Source: an uncultured Clostridia bacterium (GTDB lineage: Bacteria; Bacillota; Clostridia; Peptostreptococcales; Anaerovoracaceae). From it: DNA of 19,332 nucleotides. Every line of letters starts with the position of its first letter. Positions within the stretch are counted from its first letter, which is position 1. The stretch spans positions 1 to 19,332 of the forward strand of contig CAKQNZ010000021.1 in NCBI GenBank assembly GCA_934255435.1. The letters are read 5' to 3'. The notes beneath the pieces were generated by a model. It did no database searches. It had not been told where the DNA came from and worked only from the letters and a program-made list of their open reading frames with translations. Made by a program: the position numbers and the translations under genes. Positions 1 to 9,750 of the stretch are shown piece after piece.

Positions 1-451
1 TGTTTTTATCGACGATCCCGCTGCGGTAAATCTGCTTGAACATTACAGAGAGCGAAGATTTCTTTCTTGCCAGCGTCCTGTTGCTGTTCTCGTAAACTAT
101 TACCTCACGCTTGTTTTCAACAGCGTATTCTCTGCAGTAGTCTATGTATTCGTTTATATCTGCGGCAGTCACCCTGCCAAGATCATCAGCAGATATTTCT
201 TTTATCGTTTCTGCATCTGTGATATCTGTATGTTCTGTGATATATCTGCAGAAAGAAGTTATATCATGAAGATATGCAAACCGTGTCCTGGGAAGGACAT
301 TGCCTTTGAGATATGAAAAGAACGGTCTTAAAAAGCCCGGGAGTTCCGATTCCATGGCTTCACATTCGGACATTATCTCCCGTTCTCTTGATTTGATATT
401 TTCCGGTTTTTCACTCCTGCTCCGGAATTTTATGTTCTTTGCTCCAGCCAT
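1..451 (-). CDS. Tyrosine recombinase (XerC/XerD-like), N-terminal part, cut by window edge
   Basis: This frame reads about 150 codons leftward and is still open at base 1, so only the N-terminal DNA-binding half is present. The central part (from ELPGFLRPFFSYLKG through RTRFAYLHDITSFCRYI) has the pattern of the SAM-like core-binding domain of tyrosine recombinases. The later stretch, around NSNRTLARKKSSLSVMFKQIY, matches the end of that domain. The catalytic R-H-R-Y residues would lie outside the window. The start is uncertain. ATG at 451-449 lies inside miaA and gives a 22-base overlap. ATG at 373-371 (MSECEAMESEL) has GGGAG just upstream and leaves a domain of ordinary length. The gene is the last visible member of the long operon. 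It could be a housekeeping Xer protein or a chromosomal integrase-like relative; the missing half prevents a choice. Confidence 0.75.
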   Translation of the reverse strand, partial: MAGAKNIKFRSRSEKPENIKSREREIMSECEAMESELPGFLRPFFSYLKGNVLPRTRFAYLHDITSFCRYITEHTDITDAETIKEISADDLGRVTAADINEYIDYCREYAVENKREVIVYENSNRTLARKKSSLSVMFKQIYRSGIVDKN

Positions 452-1359
452 TCTCCGATATCCTCTAACGCCTTTTCTTCATTCGAATGCTCCGAAATAT
501 CATACCATTTCATTTTATCATATCTTCTAAACCACGTTAACTGTTTTTTAGCATAATGCCTCGTGTTTTTTTTGACTTTTTCAATGGCTCCGTTCAGCGT
601 GATATCGCCGTCAAGATATTCCATTATCTCTTTGTATCCAATGCCTTTCATAGATATATTTTCCTTCATGAGCCCCATTTGTTTCAGTCTTTCGACTTCG
701 TCTACAAGGCCCTCTGAAATGAGTATATCCACACGACGGTTTATACGGTCGTAAAGCTCTGCACGGTCCCTGGTAAGACCGATAAGTAAAGGCTCGTAAT
801 CCGAAGTCAGTTCAGTAACTTCATTGAATTTTTTTATTTTATTTTCGCCGTCCCGCAGACGCTCCAGTGCACGTATGACTTTTTTCACGTTGTTGGGATG
901 TATCTGTGCTGCAGCTTCTGGATCCTGTTCTTCCAGCATCCCGTGCAGATACATCTTACCTTTCAACTCTGCTTCCTGCTGCAGATACTGTCTGTACTGC
1001 GGATCTCCTGAAACTGATGCGAAGTCCATGTCATACAGCAGTGAATTGAGATAAAGACCTGTTCCTCCGGAAATCACAGGAAGTCTGCTCCTTGACAGTA
1101 TATCTTGGATGGCAGCCTTTGCAAGCTCCTGATAACGGGCTGCTGAAAATTCCTCTCTCGGATCTACCATATCTATCAGATGATGTCTCGCCTGTTTCTG
1201 TTCCTGCTCTGTAGGCTTTGCGCTCCCTATATCCATGAATCTGTACAGCTGCATCGAATCACATGATACTATTTCACCATCAAAACGCTTTGCTGTTCTG
1301 ATGGCGAAACTTGTCTTGCCTACAGCTGTAGGCCCCGCTATAACTACGATTTTATCCAT
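430..1359 (-). CDS. miaA: tRNA dimethylallyltransferase
   Basis: MiaA transfers the dimethylallyl group from DMAPP to N6 of adenosine 37 in tRNAs that read codons starting with U. The protein is 309 residues, normal for the family. Visible motifs are the P-loop GPTAVGKTS (residues 9-17), the DSMQLYR motif with the conserved aspartate (about 34-40), and SGGTGLYL (about 97-104). These are the standard landmarks of bacterial MiaA. An AGAGG Shine-Dalgarno lies about 9 bases before the ATG. The gene follows mutL with a gap of about 20 bases, and its end overlaps a possible start of the recombinase gene. The DMAPP substrate comes from the pathway started by dxs in the same operon. I see nothing unusual. 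Confidence 0.97.
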   Translation of the reverse strand: MDKIVVIAGPTAVGKTSFAIRTAKRFDGEIVSCDSMQLYRFMDIGSAKPTEQEQKQARHHLIDMVDPREEFSAARYQELAKAAIQDILSRSRLPVISGGTGLYLNSLLYDMDFASVSGDPQYRQYLQQEAELKGKMYLHGMLEEQDPEAAAQIHPNNVKKVIRALERLRDGENKIKKFNEVTELTSDYEPLLIGLTRDRAELYDRINRRVDILISEGLVDEVERLKQMGLMKENISMKGIGYKEIMEYLDGDITLNGAIEKVKKNTRHYAKKQLTWFRRYDKMKWYDISEHSNEEKALEDIGEWLEQRT

Positions 1360-1379
1360 TATCTGAACCTCTTTATATC

Positions 1380-3248
1380 CTATACTCGTTTGAACATCTT
1401 TTCTATTTCATATTTTGTCATCCTGATGAATGTCGGACGTCCGTGAGGGCATGAGAAAGGATTGACACACTTTTTAAGGTCAGCCATAAGAGCGTCTATT
1501 TCCTCTTTCTTCAGCAGATCTCCACCTTTGACAGCACTTTTGCATGACCGCATTATTATACGTTCAAGGGTCTTCGTATTTGTGAGATCCGGCTTTTCAT
1601 CAAGGGAGCTGAACATGTCTTTCAGAAATCCTTCTGCTTCTTCAAGGGACATAAACGCCGGTATCCCCCTTACGATATAAGTTTTACCACCGAAGTTTTC
1701 GATATCATATCCTATCGATTTCAAAGGCTCAAGCCATGAATCCTCGGAATCCGCCACATATGCCGAAATATCAAGATCGAAAGGCACCAGGAGTTCCTGC
1801 TGTATCTTTTCAGAATCATTGTACTGTGCCAGCAGTCTCTCGTACATGATGCGCTCATGCGCTGCATGCTGATCGATGAGATAAATGCTGTCGCTGTCAT
1901 ATGCTACTATATATGTGTTGAACACTGCTGTCACTGTGTTCAGAGCATCGAAGTCAAAGGGTCTGTATGCTGCAGCAGCAGGCTCCATCACTGCAGGGAT
2001 GTTCTTTGCAGTATATGTGTCATCTGCAGATATGGTATTTTTCTCAACCGGCTCAGATATTTCTGTCTGATATCCTGTTTCCTGCTCTTTTCGGCATTCT
2101 TCTCTGAGATACGACAATAACCCATTTATGTCAACTTGTTCTGATCTGTTATATTTTTCACTTTCCGTCTGTGACTTTTCCTCAGAAGATGCAGAAGTAT
2201 CCGTTAATACCATGTTTTCGTATTTATCCTGAGCTTTTTTTTCTGCAGTGACGTTCGTTACTGCATCTTTTGCCGACAGGACACGCAGCAGCGCTTTTTT
2301 CACGAAGTCGATTATCTCGAAATCATCATCGAACCGGACTTCTTTTTTTGTCGGATGTATGTTGACATCAAGTTTATCAGCAGGTACTGCAAGAAACAGG
2401 AATGCAATGGGGAATCTGCCCTCGAACATCTTTTCCCTGTATGCTTCGTCCAGGGCTTTTTCAAGGACTTTGCTGCTGACTATCCTTCCGTTCACACAGA
2501 AAATCTGTCTGCTCCTGGATGAAAGCGAACCTGACGGCGGCGATATGAAACCTCTTACGGTATATCCGTCCCGTGACGAATCAACTACAAGAAGATCTTT
2601 GACTATGTCATTGCCGTATACTGCCGCTATCGTATTGCGTATATTGCCTCTGCCCTGAGTCGAGAACACACGTCTGCTGCCGTTGATCAGATTTATCCTT
2701 ATATCTCCGTAGGACAATGCTATCCTGGAAACAAGGTCCGTGATACGTCTGGCTTCTCCGCTGTCTGATGACAGGAATTTCTGCCTTGCCGGTACATTGT
2801 AGAAAAGATCTTTCACTGTTATGGTCGTGCCTTCCGGGCAGCCTGTACTGCTGCTTTCGATGATCTCACTGCCTTCTGTCACAACACGGTGTCCCAGTTT
2901 TGAATCAGCTGTCTTTGTGATAAGCTCCACTCGTGCCACTGCACATATACTGGCCAGTGCTTCCCCTCTGAATCCCAGAGTGTATATGGCGTCAAGATCG
3001 GAAGCTTCCGTTATCTTGCTGGTGGCATGGCGTCTGAACGCCAGTTCGGTCTCGTCTGCTTCTATACCGCTTCCGTTGTCTGTCACACGTATATATGACT
3101 TGCCTCCGTTTTTGATCTCAACAGTTATACTGTCTGCTCCTGCGTCTATGGAATTTTCCAGAAGCTCCTTTACTATGGATACCGGCCGGTCGACGACTTC
3201 TCCGGCGGCTATTTTATCTGCTACTTTTTTGTCAAGTATTCTTATCAT
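1380..3248 (-). CDS. mutL: DNA mismatch repair protein MutL with endonuclease motif
   Basis: MutL links mismatch recognition by MutS to strand removal. The 622-residue protein has the N-terminal GHKL ATPase signatures KELLENSIDAG (E28, N32), DNGSGI (57-62), RHATSKI (about 74-80) and GFRGEAL (92-98). A Ser/Glu-rich linker spans roughly residues 335-435. The C-terminal domain carries DQHAAHERIMYE (from residue 459), which fits the DQHA(X)2E(X)4E metal-binding motif of nicking MutL proteins. It also has CKSAVKGG and CPHGRP (near 600), which complete that site in the family. QELLVP (about 484-489) matches the sliding-clamp-binding motif of Gram-positive MutL. This implies a MutH-independent, MutL-nicking mismatch repair system. 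The start ATG overlaps the mutS stop as ATGA, indicating translational coupling. Confidence 0.98.
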   Translation of the reverse strand: MIRILDKKVADKIAAGEVVDRPVSIVKELLENSIDAGADSITVEIKNGGKSYIRVTDNGSGIEADETELAFRRHATSKITEASDLDAIYTLGFRGEALASICAVARVELITKTADSKLGHRVVTEGSEIIESSSTGCPEGTTITVKDLFYNVPARQKFLSSDSGEARRITDLVSRIALSYGDIRINLINGSRRVFSTQGRGNIRNTIAAVYGNDIVKDLLVVDSSRDGYTVRGFISPPSGSLSSRSRQIFCVNGRIVSSKVLEKALDEAYREKMFEGRFPIAFLFLAVPADKLDVNIHPTKKEVRFDDDFEIIDFVKKALLRVLSAKDAVTNVTAEKKAQDKYENMVLTDTSASSEEKSQTESEKYNRSEQVDINGLLSYLREECRKEQETGYQTEISEPVEKNTISADDTYTAKNIPAVMEPAAAAYRPFDFDALNTVTAVFNTYIVAYDSDSIYLIDQHAAHERIMYERLLAQYNDSEKIQQELLVPFDLDISAYVADSEDSWLEPLKSIGYDIENFGGKTYIVRGIPAFMSLEEAEGFLKDMFSSLDEKPDLTNTKTLERIIMRSCKSAVKGGDLLKKEEIDALMADLKKCVNPFSCPHGRPTFIRMTKYEIEKMFKRV

Positions 3249-5872
3249 AGGTATTTCCTGAGATCCTCCAGTATCCTCAATGCTTCTGACGGTGTAGTAT
3301 CCATCAGATCCAGTCCCTTTAGTTTTTCAGTCACAGGATCCGGTATCTGTGCGAACAGCGAAAGCTGTTCTGAGCTGTCGCTCTGCTCGTGTTCATGGAT
3401 ATCTGAAACAGCAGGAGCACTGCCGTTATATCCACTGCTGCTGCTTTCAAGTTCTGACAGGTGCTCCTGTGCCCGCTCCAGCAGCTCGTGAGGTACGCCT
3501 GCTATATCTGCCACATGTATGCCGTAACTTCTGCTGGCACTGCCCCTTACTATCTTGTGCAGGAATACAATATCACCGTTTTCCTCGGCTACATCCACAT
3601 TGAAATTCTTTATACCGCTGCGCTGCTCCTCTAAAGCAGTCATCTCATGATAATGCGTGGCGAACAGCGTCCTGATCTTTCTCTGCGGCTCTGAAAGATA
3701 TTCAGAGGCTGCCCATGCTATGGAAAGTCCGTCATATGTACTGGTACCTCTGCCTATCTCGTCAAGGATTATGAGACTTCGGCTTGTTGCTGTGTTCAGT
3801 ATGTATGCCAGCTCGCTCATTTCCACGAAAAACGTACTCTGTCCCTGCGCAAGATTATCTGATGCGCCTATACGTGTGAATATCCTGTCGCATATGCCTA
3901 TCCTTGCAGAGTCCGCAGGCACGAAACAGCCTGCCTGAGCCATAAGCACGATAAGTGCTGTCTGGCGCATATATGTGGATTTACCTGCCATGTTGGGTCC
4001 TGTTATCAGCAGGAGGCTCTGGTCTTCTTTATCTATATATGTATCGTTGCTGACGAATATTCCGTCTCTTATAGTCTGTTCTATTACAGGATGCCGCCCG
4101 CTTTTTATGTCGATGATGTCTCCTTTGTCCACCAGTGGTCTGACATATCCGTTACGGTCACTGACTTCTGCAAAGGACGCCAGTACATCCAGCGATGATA
4201 TGGCGTGAGATGTCTGTTGTATCAGCGATATCTGCTGCATGAGCTTTTGCCTTATCTCTGTAAAAAGCTCGTATTCCAGCTGGTTTATCTGTGTTTCAGC
4301 GTTGAGGACAAGGCGTTCTGTTTCTTTCAGCTCAGGAGTTATGAACCTTTCACAGTTTGCCAGTGTCTGCTTTCTGATATAATTGTCCGGGATCATATCA
4401 TAGTATGACTTTGTGACTTCCAGATAATACCCGAATACTTTGTTGAAACCTACTTTGAGATTTTTGATACCTGTACGCTCTCTTTCACTAAATTCAAGAC
4501 CTGTTATCCAGCTGCGGGCGTCGCTTATGGAATCCTTGAGTGTATCGAGCTTTTCAGAATAGCCTTCTTTGATAAGTTCACCCTCTTTTATGGTGAAAGG
4601 AGGATCATCTGCGATACTTCTGTTTATCAGCTCGTATATCTCTGTCAACGGGTCCATATGGTCATTAAGTTCAGACAGAAGATCCTGTCCGCCGGATGGA
4701 AGCTCGCTTTTTATGTCAGGAAGCACGCTACAGGAATTCCTCAGTGCTATCAGGTCCTTGCCATTGGCGTTGCCGCATGCTATCCTTCCTGCAAGACGCT
4801 CGAAGTCATAAACTGACTTGAGATGTTCCTTTATATTGTTCCTCATTATCACATCGCTGCAGAGCACATCCACAGCATCAAGTCGCCGGTTCACTTCTGA
4901 TGAATCATTAAGCGGATCTTTGATCCACTGCTTGAGCTTTCGTGACCCCATTGCAGTATTGGTTTTATCAAGTACACCCAGCAGTGAACCCTTTGCTTTT
5001 TTATCGAACAGTGTTTCTGTAAGTTCGAGATTACGGACTGTAGATTTATCAAGTGCCATAGTCTCGCCTAAAGAATAGGTATTGAGCGTCTGTATATGCG
5101 CAAGATCATTTTTTTGTGTATCGATAAGATACAGAAGAAGTGCGCCAAGTGCTGTTTCAGCCGGAGATCCTTCTTCTATACCCAGTCCTGTGACAGATGT
5201 AACACCAAACTGTCTTCTGATGGTGTCTTTTACTGCATCTTTTCTGTAATACTCTTCACCTGTAATATTAAAATAAGCCTCTGATGCAGGCTTGATCTCG
5301 TCTATATCATTTATCTGCCATGTGCCGTCATCAAGGATGACTTCCCTTGCATTTATCCTTGCCAGCTCATTCACCAGTGCTTCACGTCTTTCGCCGCCCC
5401 TTATCAGAGTGAGACTGATCTCGCCTGTAGATATATCGCAGTACGAAAGACCTGTGCTGCTTTCATCTGAAAATACCGAAGCGATATAGTTGTTTTCGTT
5501 GTCTCTCAGCATCCCCTGATTCGTCACAGTTCCCGGAGTGACTATCTGTATGACTTCACGGTTTACGATCCCTCTGGCGCTCGCAGGATCTTCTGTCTGC
5601 TCACATATCGCAACCTTGTATCCCTTTTCTATAAGACGGGAAATATAAGTATCTGCGGAATGGAAAGGGACACCGCACATCGGCGCCCTCTCTTCCATTC
5701 CGCAGTTTTTCCCGGTCAGTGTGAGCTCAAGCTCACGGGAGGCTGTCGTGGCATCATCAAAGAACATTTCGTAGAAATCGCCAAGTCTGAAAAACAGTAT
5801 ACAGTCCCTGTAATTTTCTTTGATATCCATATACTGCTGCATCATAGGTGACAGTTTCTGTGTTTTTGCCAT
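3245..5872 (-). CDS. mutS: DNA mismatch repair protein MutS
   Basis: MutS binds mismatches and small loops and recruits MutL. The 875-residue protein is full length for MutS1. The mismatch-wedge motif F-Y-E is at residues 33-35 (GDFYEMF). The ATPase has Walker A TGPNMAGKST (624-633), Walker B LIILDE (700-705) followed by IGRGTST, and the ATHYHE motif (about 738-743). QLSLF near residues 836-840, in an otherwise disordered Ser-rich tail, matches the beta-clamp-binding pentapeptide of MutS. A strong GGAGG Shine-Dalgarno precedes the ATG. The gene lies about 30 bases after the aminotransferase stop and ends in an ATGA overlap with mutL, so it belongs to the same transcription unit. Confidence 0.98.
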   Translation of the reverse strand: MAKTQKLSPMMQQYMDIKENYRDCILFFRLGDFYEMFFDDATTASRELELTLTGKNCGMEERAPMCGVPFHSADTYISRLIEKGYKVAICEQTEDPASARGIVNREVIQIVTPGTVTNQGMLRDNENNYIASVFSDESSTGLSYCDISTGEISLTLIRGGERREALVNELARINAREVILDDGTWQINDIDEIKPASEAYFNITGEEYYRKDAVKDTIRRQFGVTSVTGLGIEEGSPAETALGALLLYLIDTQKNDLAHIQTLNTYSLGETMALDKSTVRNLELTETLFDKKAKGSLLGVLDKTNTAMGSRKLKQWIKDPLNDSSEVNRRLDAVDVLCSDVIMRNNIKEHLKSVYDFERLAGRIACGNANGKDLIALRNSCSVLPDIKSELPSGGQDLLSELNDHMDPLTEIYELINRSIADDPPFTIKEGELIKEGYSEKLDTLKDSISDARSWITGLEFSERERTGIKNLKVGFNKVFGYYLEVTKSYYDMIPDNYIRKQTLANCERFITPELKETERLVLNAETQINQLEYELFTEIRQKLMQQISLIQQTSHAISSLDVLASFAEVSDRNGYVRPLVDKGDIIDIKSGRHPVIEQTIRDGIFVSNDTYIDKEDQSLLLITGPNMAGKSTYMRQTALIVLMAQAGCFVPADSARIGICDRIFTRIGASDNLAQGQSTFFVEMSELAYILNTATSRSLIILDEIGRGTSTYDGLSIAWAASEYLSEPQRKIRTLFATHYHEMTALEEQRSGIKNFNVDVAEENGDIVFLHKIVRGSASRSYGIHVADIAGVPHELLERAQEHLSELESSSSGYNGSAPAVSDIHEHEQSDSSEQLSLFAQIPDPVTEKLKGLDLMDTTPSEALRILEDLRKYL

Positions 5873-5902
5873 TTATATTTCCTCCGTTATACCGTCTTTA
5901 TC

Positions 5903-7093
5903 TTATCTGTTTTTGTATTTTTCCATTCCGAGACGGATAAGTTCAACGCCTCTTCTCATATCTTTCTGGTTCAGTACATATGCTATACGCATTTCATCCT
6001 TGCCAAGGCCTGGTGTAGCATAGAATCCTTCTGCCGGTGCGAACATAACAGTCTCGCCGTTATCTTCGAACTCAGTCAGCAGGAACATCAGGAAGTCTTC
6101 AACATCGTCTACAGGAAGTTTTGCAGTCATATAGAATGCTCCGCCCGGTTTCTGGCAGACAACTCCAGGTATCTTCATCAGTTCTTCGTATACGACATCT
6201 CTTCTTGCTTCATATTCAGCTTTCACTTTGTCATAGTATGACTTATCCAGTCTGTAGAGAGCAGCAGCCCCCACCTGGTCCAGTGTAGGGCAGCAGAGTC
6301 TTCCCTGTGCGATCTTCATGATTCCATCCATCAGCTCTGGATTCTTGCTGACAACGCAGCCGACTCTTGCACCGCATGCTGAGAATCTCTTTGAAACAGA
6401 GTCAACGATTATCACTCTGTCGCTGATGTCGTCTATCATACCGAATGAAGTCACTTCTCTGTTATCGTATGCAAACTCTCTGTAAACTTCGTCTGCAATG
6501 ATCCAGAGGTCGTGTTCCTTTGCTATCTCACCGATGAGCTTCATATCGTCCAGTGTCAGGACTCTTCCTGTAGGATTTCCAGGGCTTATGCAGCAGATCG
6601 CCTTTGTATCAGGAGTGATAGCTGCTTCGATGAGGTCTCTCTTTGCATAGTTGTATCCGTCTTCAGCTTTTGTAGTGATAGGAACTACTTTGCCGCTTAC
6701 GGATGTTGCGAATGTGTGATAGTTCGTGTAGAACGGTTCTGCTATGATCACTTCATCTCCAGGGTTCAGGATAGACATGAAGATCATAGTCAGGGCTTCT
6801 GAGCCTCCGTTAGTAACTATGATATCTTTCCTGCCGTAGTCCATGCCGTACTGCCTGAAGTAATCTGAAATAGCGTCCTGCAGATCAGTTATACCGCCTG
6901 ATTCAGCGTATGCTATGACTTTCTTGTCAAAGCCTTTTATCGCTTCCATGAAACACTCCGGTGTTTCAATGTCAGGCTGACCGATGTTGAGATGGTAGAC
7001 TTTCTTGCCTTTTTTCTCGGCATCGATAGCAAACACATTGAATCTTCTGATCGGTGAATGCTGCATTGACTGTACTCTGTTTGATAGTTTCAT
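5903..7093 (-). CDS. Pyridoxal-phosphate aminotransferase, class I/II (aspartate-aminotransferase-like)
   Basis: A 396-residue fold-type I PLP aminotransferase. Visible cofactor residues are the N of SPGNPTG (N173), D201 and Y204 in ADEVYREF, the Schiff-base lysine K235 in DSVSKRFSACGARVG, and R243 just after it. The N-terminal segment containing NIGQPDIETP is typical of the aspartate/aromatic/alanine aminotransferase superfamily. The amino donor cannot be fixed from sequence alone. AspC-like, aromatic and broad-range family members share these motifs, so I give no gene symbol. AAAGGAG lies 13 bases before the ATG, with the tlyA stop just upstream. An amino acid enzyme between tlyA and mutS is probably positional rather than functional linkage. 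Confidence 0.93.
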   Translation of the reverse strand: MKLSNRVQSMQHSPIRRFNVFAIDAEKKGKKVYHLNIGQPDIETPECFMEAIKGFDKKVIAYAESGGITDLQDAISDYFRQYGMDYGRKDIIVTNGGSEALTMIFMSILNPGDEVIIAEPFYTNYHTFATSVSGKVVPITTKAEDGYNYAKRDLIEAAITPDTKAICCISPGNPTGRVLTLDDMKLIGEIAKEHDLWIIADEVYREFAYDNREVTSFGMIDDISDRVIIVDSVSKRFSACGARVGCVVSKNPELMDGIMKIAQGRLCCPTLDQVGAAALYRLDKSYYDKVKAEYEARRDVVYEELMKIPGVVCQKPGGAFYMTAKLPVDDVEDFLMFLLTEFEDNGETVMFAPAEGFYATPGLGKDEMRIAYVLNQKDMRRGVELIRLGMEKYKNR

Positions 7094-7111
7094 TTTTTTA
7101 TTTATCTCCTT

Positions 7112-7903
7112 TCAAATCAACTCCTCATGGGAGGATCTTACTGTTCCATCAACATCGATATCGCCATCGAAAGGTGTTTTTTTCATAAAGAGCAGATATT
7201 CGATATTGCCTTTGGTGCCGGTCACTGGTGAAAATGTAAGTCCATGGCTGTAAAGCCCATTATCTTCGCCGTATCTGATCACATTCTCTATGACCTCTCT
7301 GTGTACATCAGGATCTCTGACTATGCCTTTTTTCCCTACCTGGCTGCGCCCTGCTTCAAACTGCGGTTTAACGAGACATACAAGGCAGCCTTCATCTGAA
7401 AGCAGCTGTGATGCCACAGGGAAAACCAGTTTCAGTGATATGAAGGATACATCTATGCTTATGAAATCAAGATCACTTCCCACTGAATCTATATCAAGAT
7501 AACGGACATTGACTTTTTCCATGTTGACGACTCTTTCGTCGTTCCTGAGCTTCCAGTCAAGCTGTCCATAGCCTACATCTATTGCGAATACTTTTGAAGC
7601 ACCATTCTGGAGCATGCAGTCAGTGAAACCTCCTGTGGAAGCGCCTATATCTGCTGCCTTCGCACCTTCCAGTGAGAAATCGAACAGCTCCAGCGCCTTT
7701 TCAAGTTTCAGTCCGCCTCTGCTGACGTAGGGACATAATGTTTCTTTTATTGTTATTTCAGCGTCACCGCTGACCGGCGTACCCGGTTTATCAACTCTCT
7801 GACCATCTACGTAAACAAGTCCTGCCATGATGGAAGCTTTTGCTTTCTCACGTGATGTGAACATGTTTCTTTCTGTCAGAATGATATCAAGCCTGTTTTT
7901 CAA
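7112..7903 (-). CDS. tlyA: TlyA-family rRNA (cytidine-2'-O)-methyltransferase
   Basis: The 263-residue protein has an N-terminal S4 RNA-binding domain (about 1-60, including SREKAKASIMAGLVYVDGQRV) and a FtsJ/RrmJ-like Rossmann methyltransferase domain. Visible elements are SRGGLKLEKAL with the family lysine, the SAM-binding stretch DIGASTGGFTDC, FISIDVSFISL with the catalytic-type aspartate, and VKPQFEAGR with the second lysine. Family members methylate ribose in 16S and 23S rRNA; the name hemolysin A is historical. The ATG lies inside the dxs 3' end (17-base overlap), consistent with translational coupling. tlyA following dxs is a common arrangement in Firmicutes. The exact rRNA target is inferred from the family. 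Confidence 0.95.
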   Translation of the reverse strand: MKNRLDIILTERNMFTSREKAKASIMAGLVYVDGQRVDKPGTPVSGDAEITIKETLCPYVSRGGLKLEKALELFDFSLEGAKAADIGASTGGFTDCMLQNGASKVFAIDVGYGQLDWKLRNDERVVNMEKVNVRYLDIDSVGSDLDFISIDVSFISLKLVFPVASQLLSDEGCLVCLVKPQFEAGRSQVGKKGIVRDPDVHREVIENVIRYGEDNGLYSHGLTFSPVTGTKGNIEYLLFMKKTPFDGDIDVDGTVRSSHEELI

Positions 7904-9749
7904 GTCTTTCTGTTATCCTTTCTGCTATTGATGATGCATCTATCCTGTATTTTTCGTAAAGCTCATCGCTGCTGCCGTGTTCTATGAACTTGTCCGGCCA
8001 TCCGATATTCATGACATCGACATCTTCGTTCACAAGCGCTGCATCAACAGCCTCGCCGACTCCGCCTGACAGCAGATTGTCCTCCACAGTCACGATAAGT
8101 CTGCATCTTTTCGCCGACTCTGCAAGGCATGTAATATCCAGAGGTTTTGCAAATCTCATGTTCACTACACCTGCATCTATACCCTGTCCTGACAGTATCT
8201 CCGACGCTTTGACAGCTTTTTCCACCATTGCGCCCAGAGCCCATATCTCAACGTCTGCGCCGTTTTTTATCTGCTGCGCTCTGCCATACGCTACATCATC
8301 ATCATATCCAAGCTGCGGAGCAGTTCCCCTGGGGTAGCGTATCGCACATGGAGAATCCAGCGTTATAGCAAAATCCATCATCTTAGCCAGCTCACTGCCG
8401 TCCTTCGGAGCCATCACTGTCATATCAGGTATCTGTCTGAGATAACCTATGTCGAATATACCATGGTGAGTCTCACCATCTGCGCCGACTATACCGGCTC
8501 TGTCGAGACAGAACACCACAGGCATTTTCTGCAGACATGCATCTTCTATTATCTGATCATATCCTCTCTGCAGGAAAGTGGAATATATCGCCACGAATGG
8601 TTTCATTCCTGCCTTTGCAAGTCCCGCCGCAAATGTAACAGCATGTTCCTCTGCTATACCTACATCGAAAGTACGTTCTGGATATCTGTGAGCGAAACTT
8701 TTGAGCCCTGTGCCTTCAGTCATCGCTGCGCTGACCGCTACGACTCTGTCGTCCTCAGCAGCCAGCTTTTCGAGTTTGCTGCCGAAAATCGCAGAATATG
8801 ACGGGCCCTGAGACCTCTTAAGAAGACTTCCTGTTTCAGGATCGAAAGGTCCAACTCCATGGAACACATCCGGATTTTCCTCAGCTTTAGTATATCCCTT
8901 GCCCTTCTTTGTTATAGCATGTATGAGGACCGGACCATTTGCTTCTTTTGCGATCTCCAGTGTCTCGCAAAGCTCTTTTATATCGTGTCCGTCTATAGGA
9001 CCTATATATCTGAAACCCAGTCCTTCGAATACCACACCTTCTATCATAGCATATTTTATGGAATCTCTGGCATGCTGCATCCCTGCCACCATGCTTTCAC
9101 CGATCACCGGCACTTTTGATACGTTTTTCTTGATCTGTGCCTTCATATTCAGATACTTTCTGGAGCCTCTCAGCCTGCTGAGGTGTTTGGAAAGTCCGCC
9201 TGTGTTCGGCGCTATGGACATACCGTTGTCGTTCAGGAGCACTATCATCCTGGTATCCAGGTTATCGGCATTGTTCAATGCTTCGAAAGCCATGCCTCCG
9301 GTCATCGCTCCGTCTCCGATTATAGATATGACATTGTGATCTTCTTTTTTCAGATCCCTGGCCGCAGCCATACCAAGTCCCAGCGATATCGAAGTGCTGC
9401 TGTGGCCTGTGTCGAACAGGTCATATTCGCTTTCAGCCATTTTAGGGAACCCGCTCATACCGTTGAATCTGCGCAGCGTTTGAAATCCGCCGATCCTTCC
9501 TGTCAGTATCTTGTGTACATATGTCTGATGACCTACGTCCCATATGATCTTATCCTCCGGAGGATCGAAGACTTTATGGACAGCAAGAGAGATCTCAACG
9601 ACACCAAGATTCGATGACAGATGACCTCCTGTCTCCGAAACGGTGTCCACAAGAAAATCCCTGATCTCATATGAAAGCAGCTCCAGATCATCATAGCTCA
9701 TATCCTTTATATCATCGGGGAAGTTATGTTTTTCCAGATAACGATTCAT
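7887..9749 (-). CDS. dxs: 1-deoxy-D-xylulose-5-phosphate synthase
   Basis: Dxs condenses pyruvate with glyceraldehyde 3-phosphate and opens the methylerythritol phosphate route to isoprenoids. The protein has 620 residues, as expected. H43 in ETGGHLSSNLG corresponds to the conserved active-site histidine. The thiamine-diphosphate motif runs from GDGAMTGG (145-152) to NDNGMSI (173-179). DVGIAEEHAVTFAAG supplies the conserved glutamate that activates the cofactor, and PIDGHD is intact. It follows ispA by a single base, and its Shine-Dalgarno lies inside the ispA end. Its own end overlaps tlyA. With ispA upstream and the DMAPP-using miaA downstream, the operon contains both supply and use of C5 units. 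Confidence 0.98.
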   Translation of the reverse strand: MNRYLEKHNFPDDIKDMSYDDLELLSYEIRDFLVDTVSETGGHLSSNLGVVEISLAVHKVFDPPEDKIIWDVGHQTYVHKILTGRIGGFQTLRRFNGMSGFPKMAESEYDLFDTGHSSTSISLGLGMAAARDLKKEDHNVISIIGDGAMTGGMAFEALNNADNLDTRMIVLLNDNGMSIAPNTGGLSKHLSRLRGSRKYLNMKAQIKKNVSKVPVIGESMVAGMQHARDSIKYAMIEGVVFEGLGFRYIGPIDGHDIKELCETLEIAKEANGPVLIHAITKKGKGYTKAEENPDVFHGVGPFDPETGSLLKRSQGPSYSAIFGSKLEKLAAEDDRVVAVSAAMTEGTGLKSFAHRYPERTFDVGIAEEHAVTFAAGLAKAGMKPFVAIYSTFLQRGYDQIIEDACLQKMPVVFCLDRAGIVGADGETHHGIFDIGYLRQIPDMTVMAPKDGSELAKMMDFAITLDSPCAIRYPRGTAPQLGYDDDVAYGRAQQIKNGADVEIWALGAMVEKAVKASEILSGQGIDAGVVNMRFAKPLDITCLAESAKRCRLIVTVEDNLLSGGVGEAVDAALVNEDVDVMNIGWPDKFIEHGSSDELYEKYRIDASSIAERITERLEKQA

Positions 9750-9750
9750 C

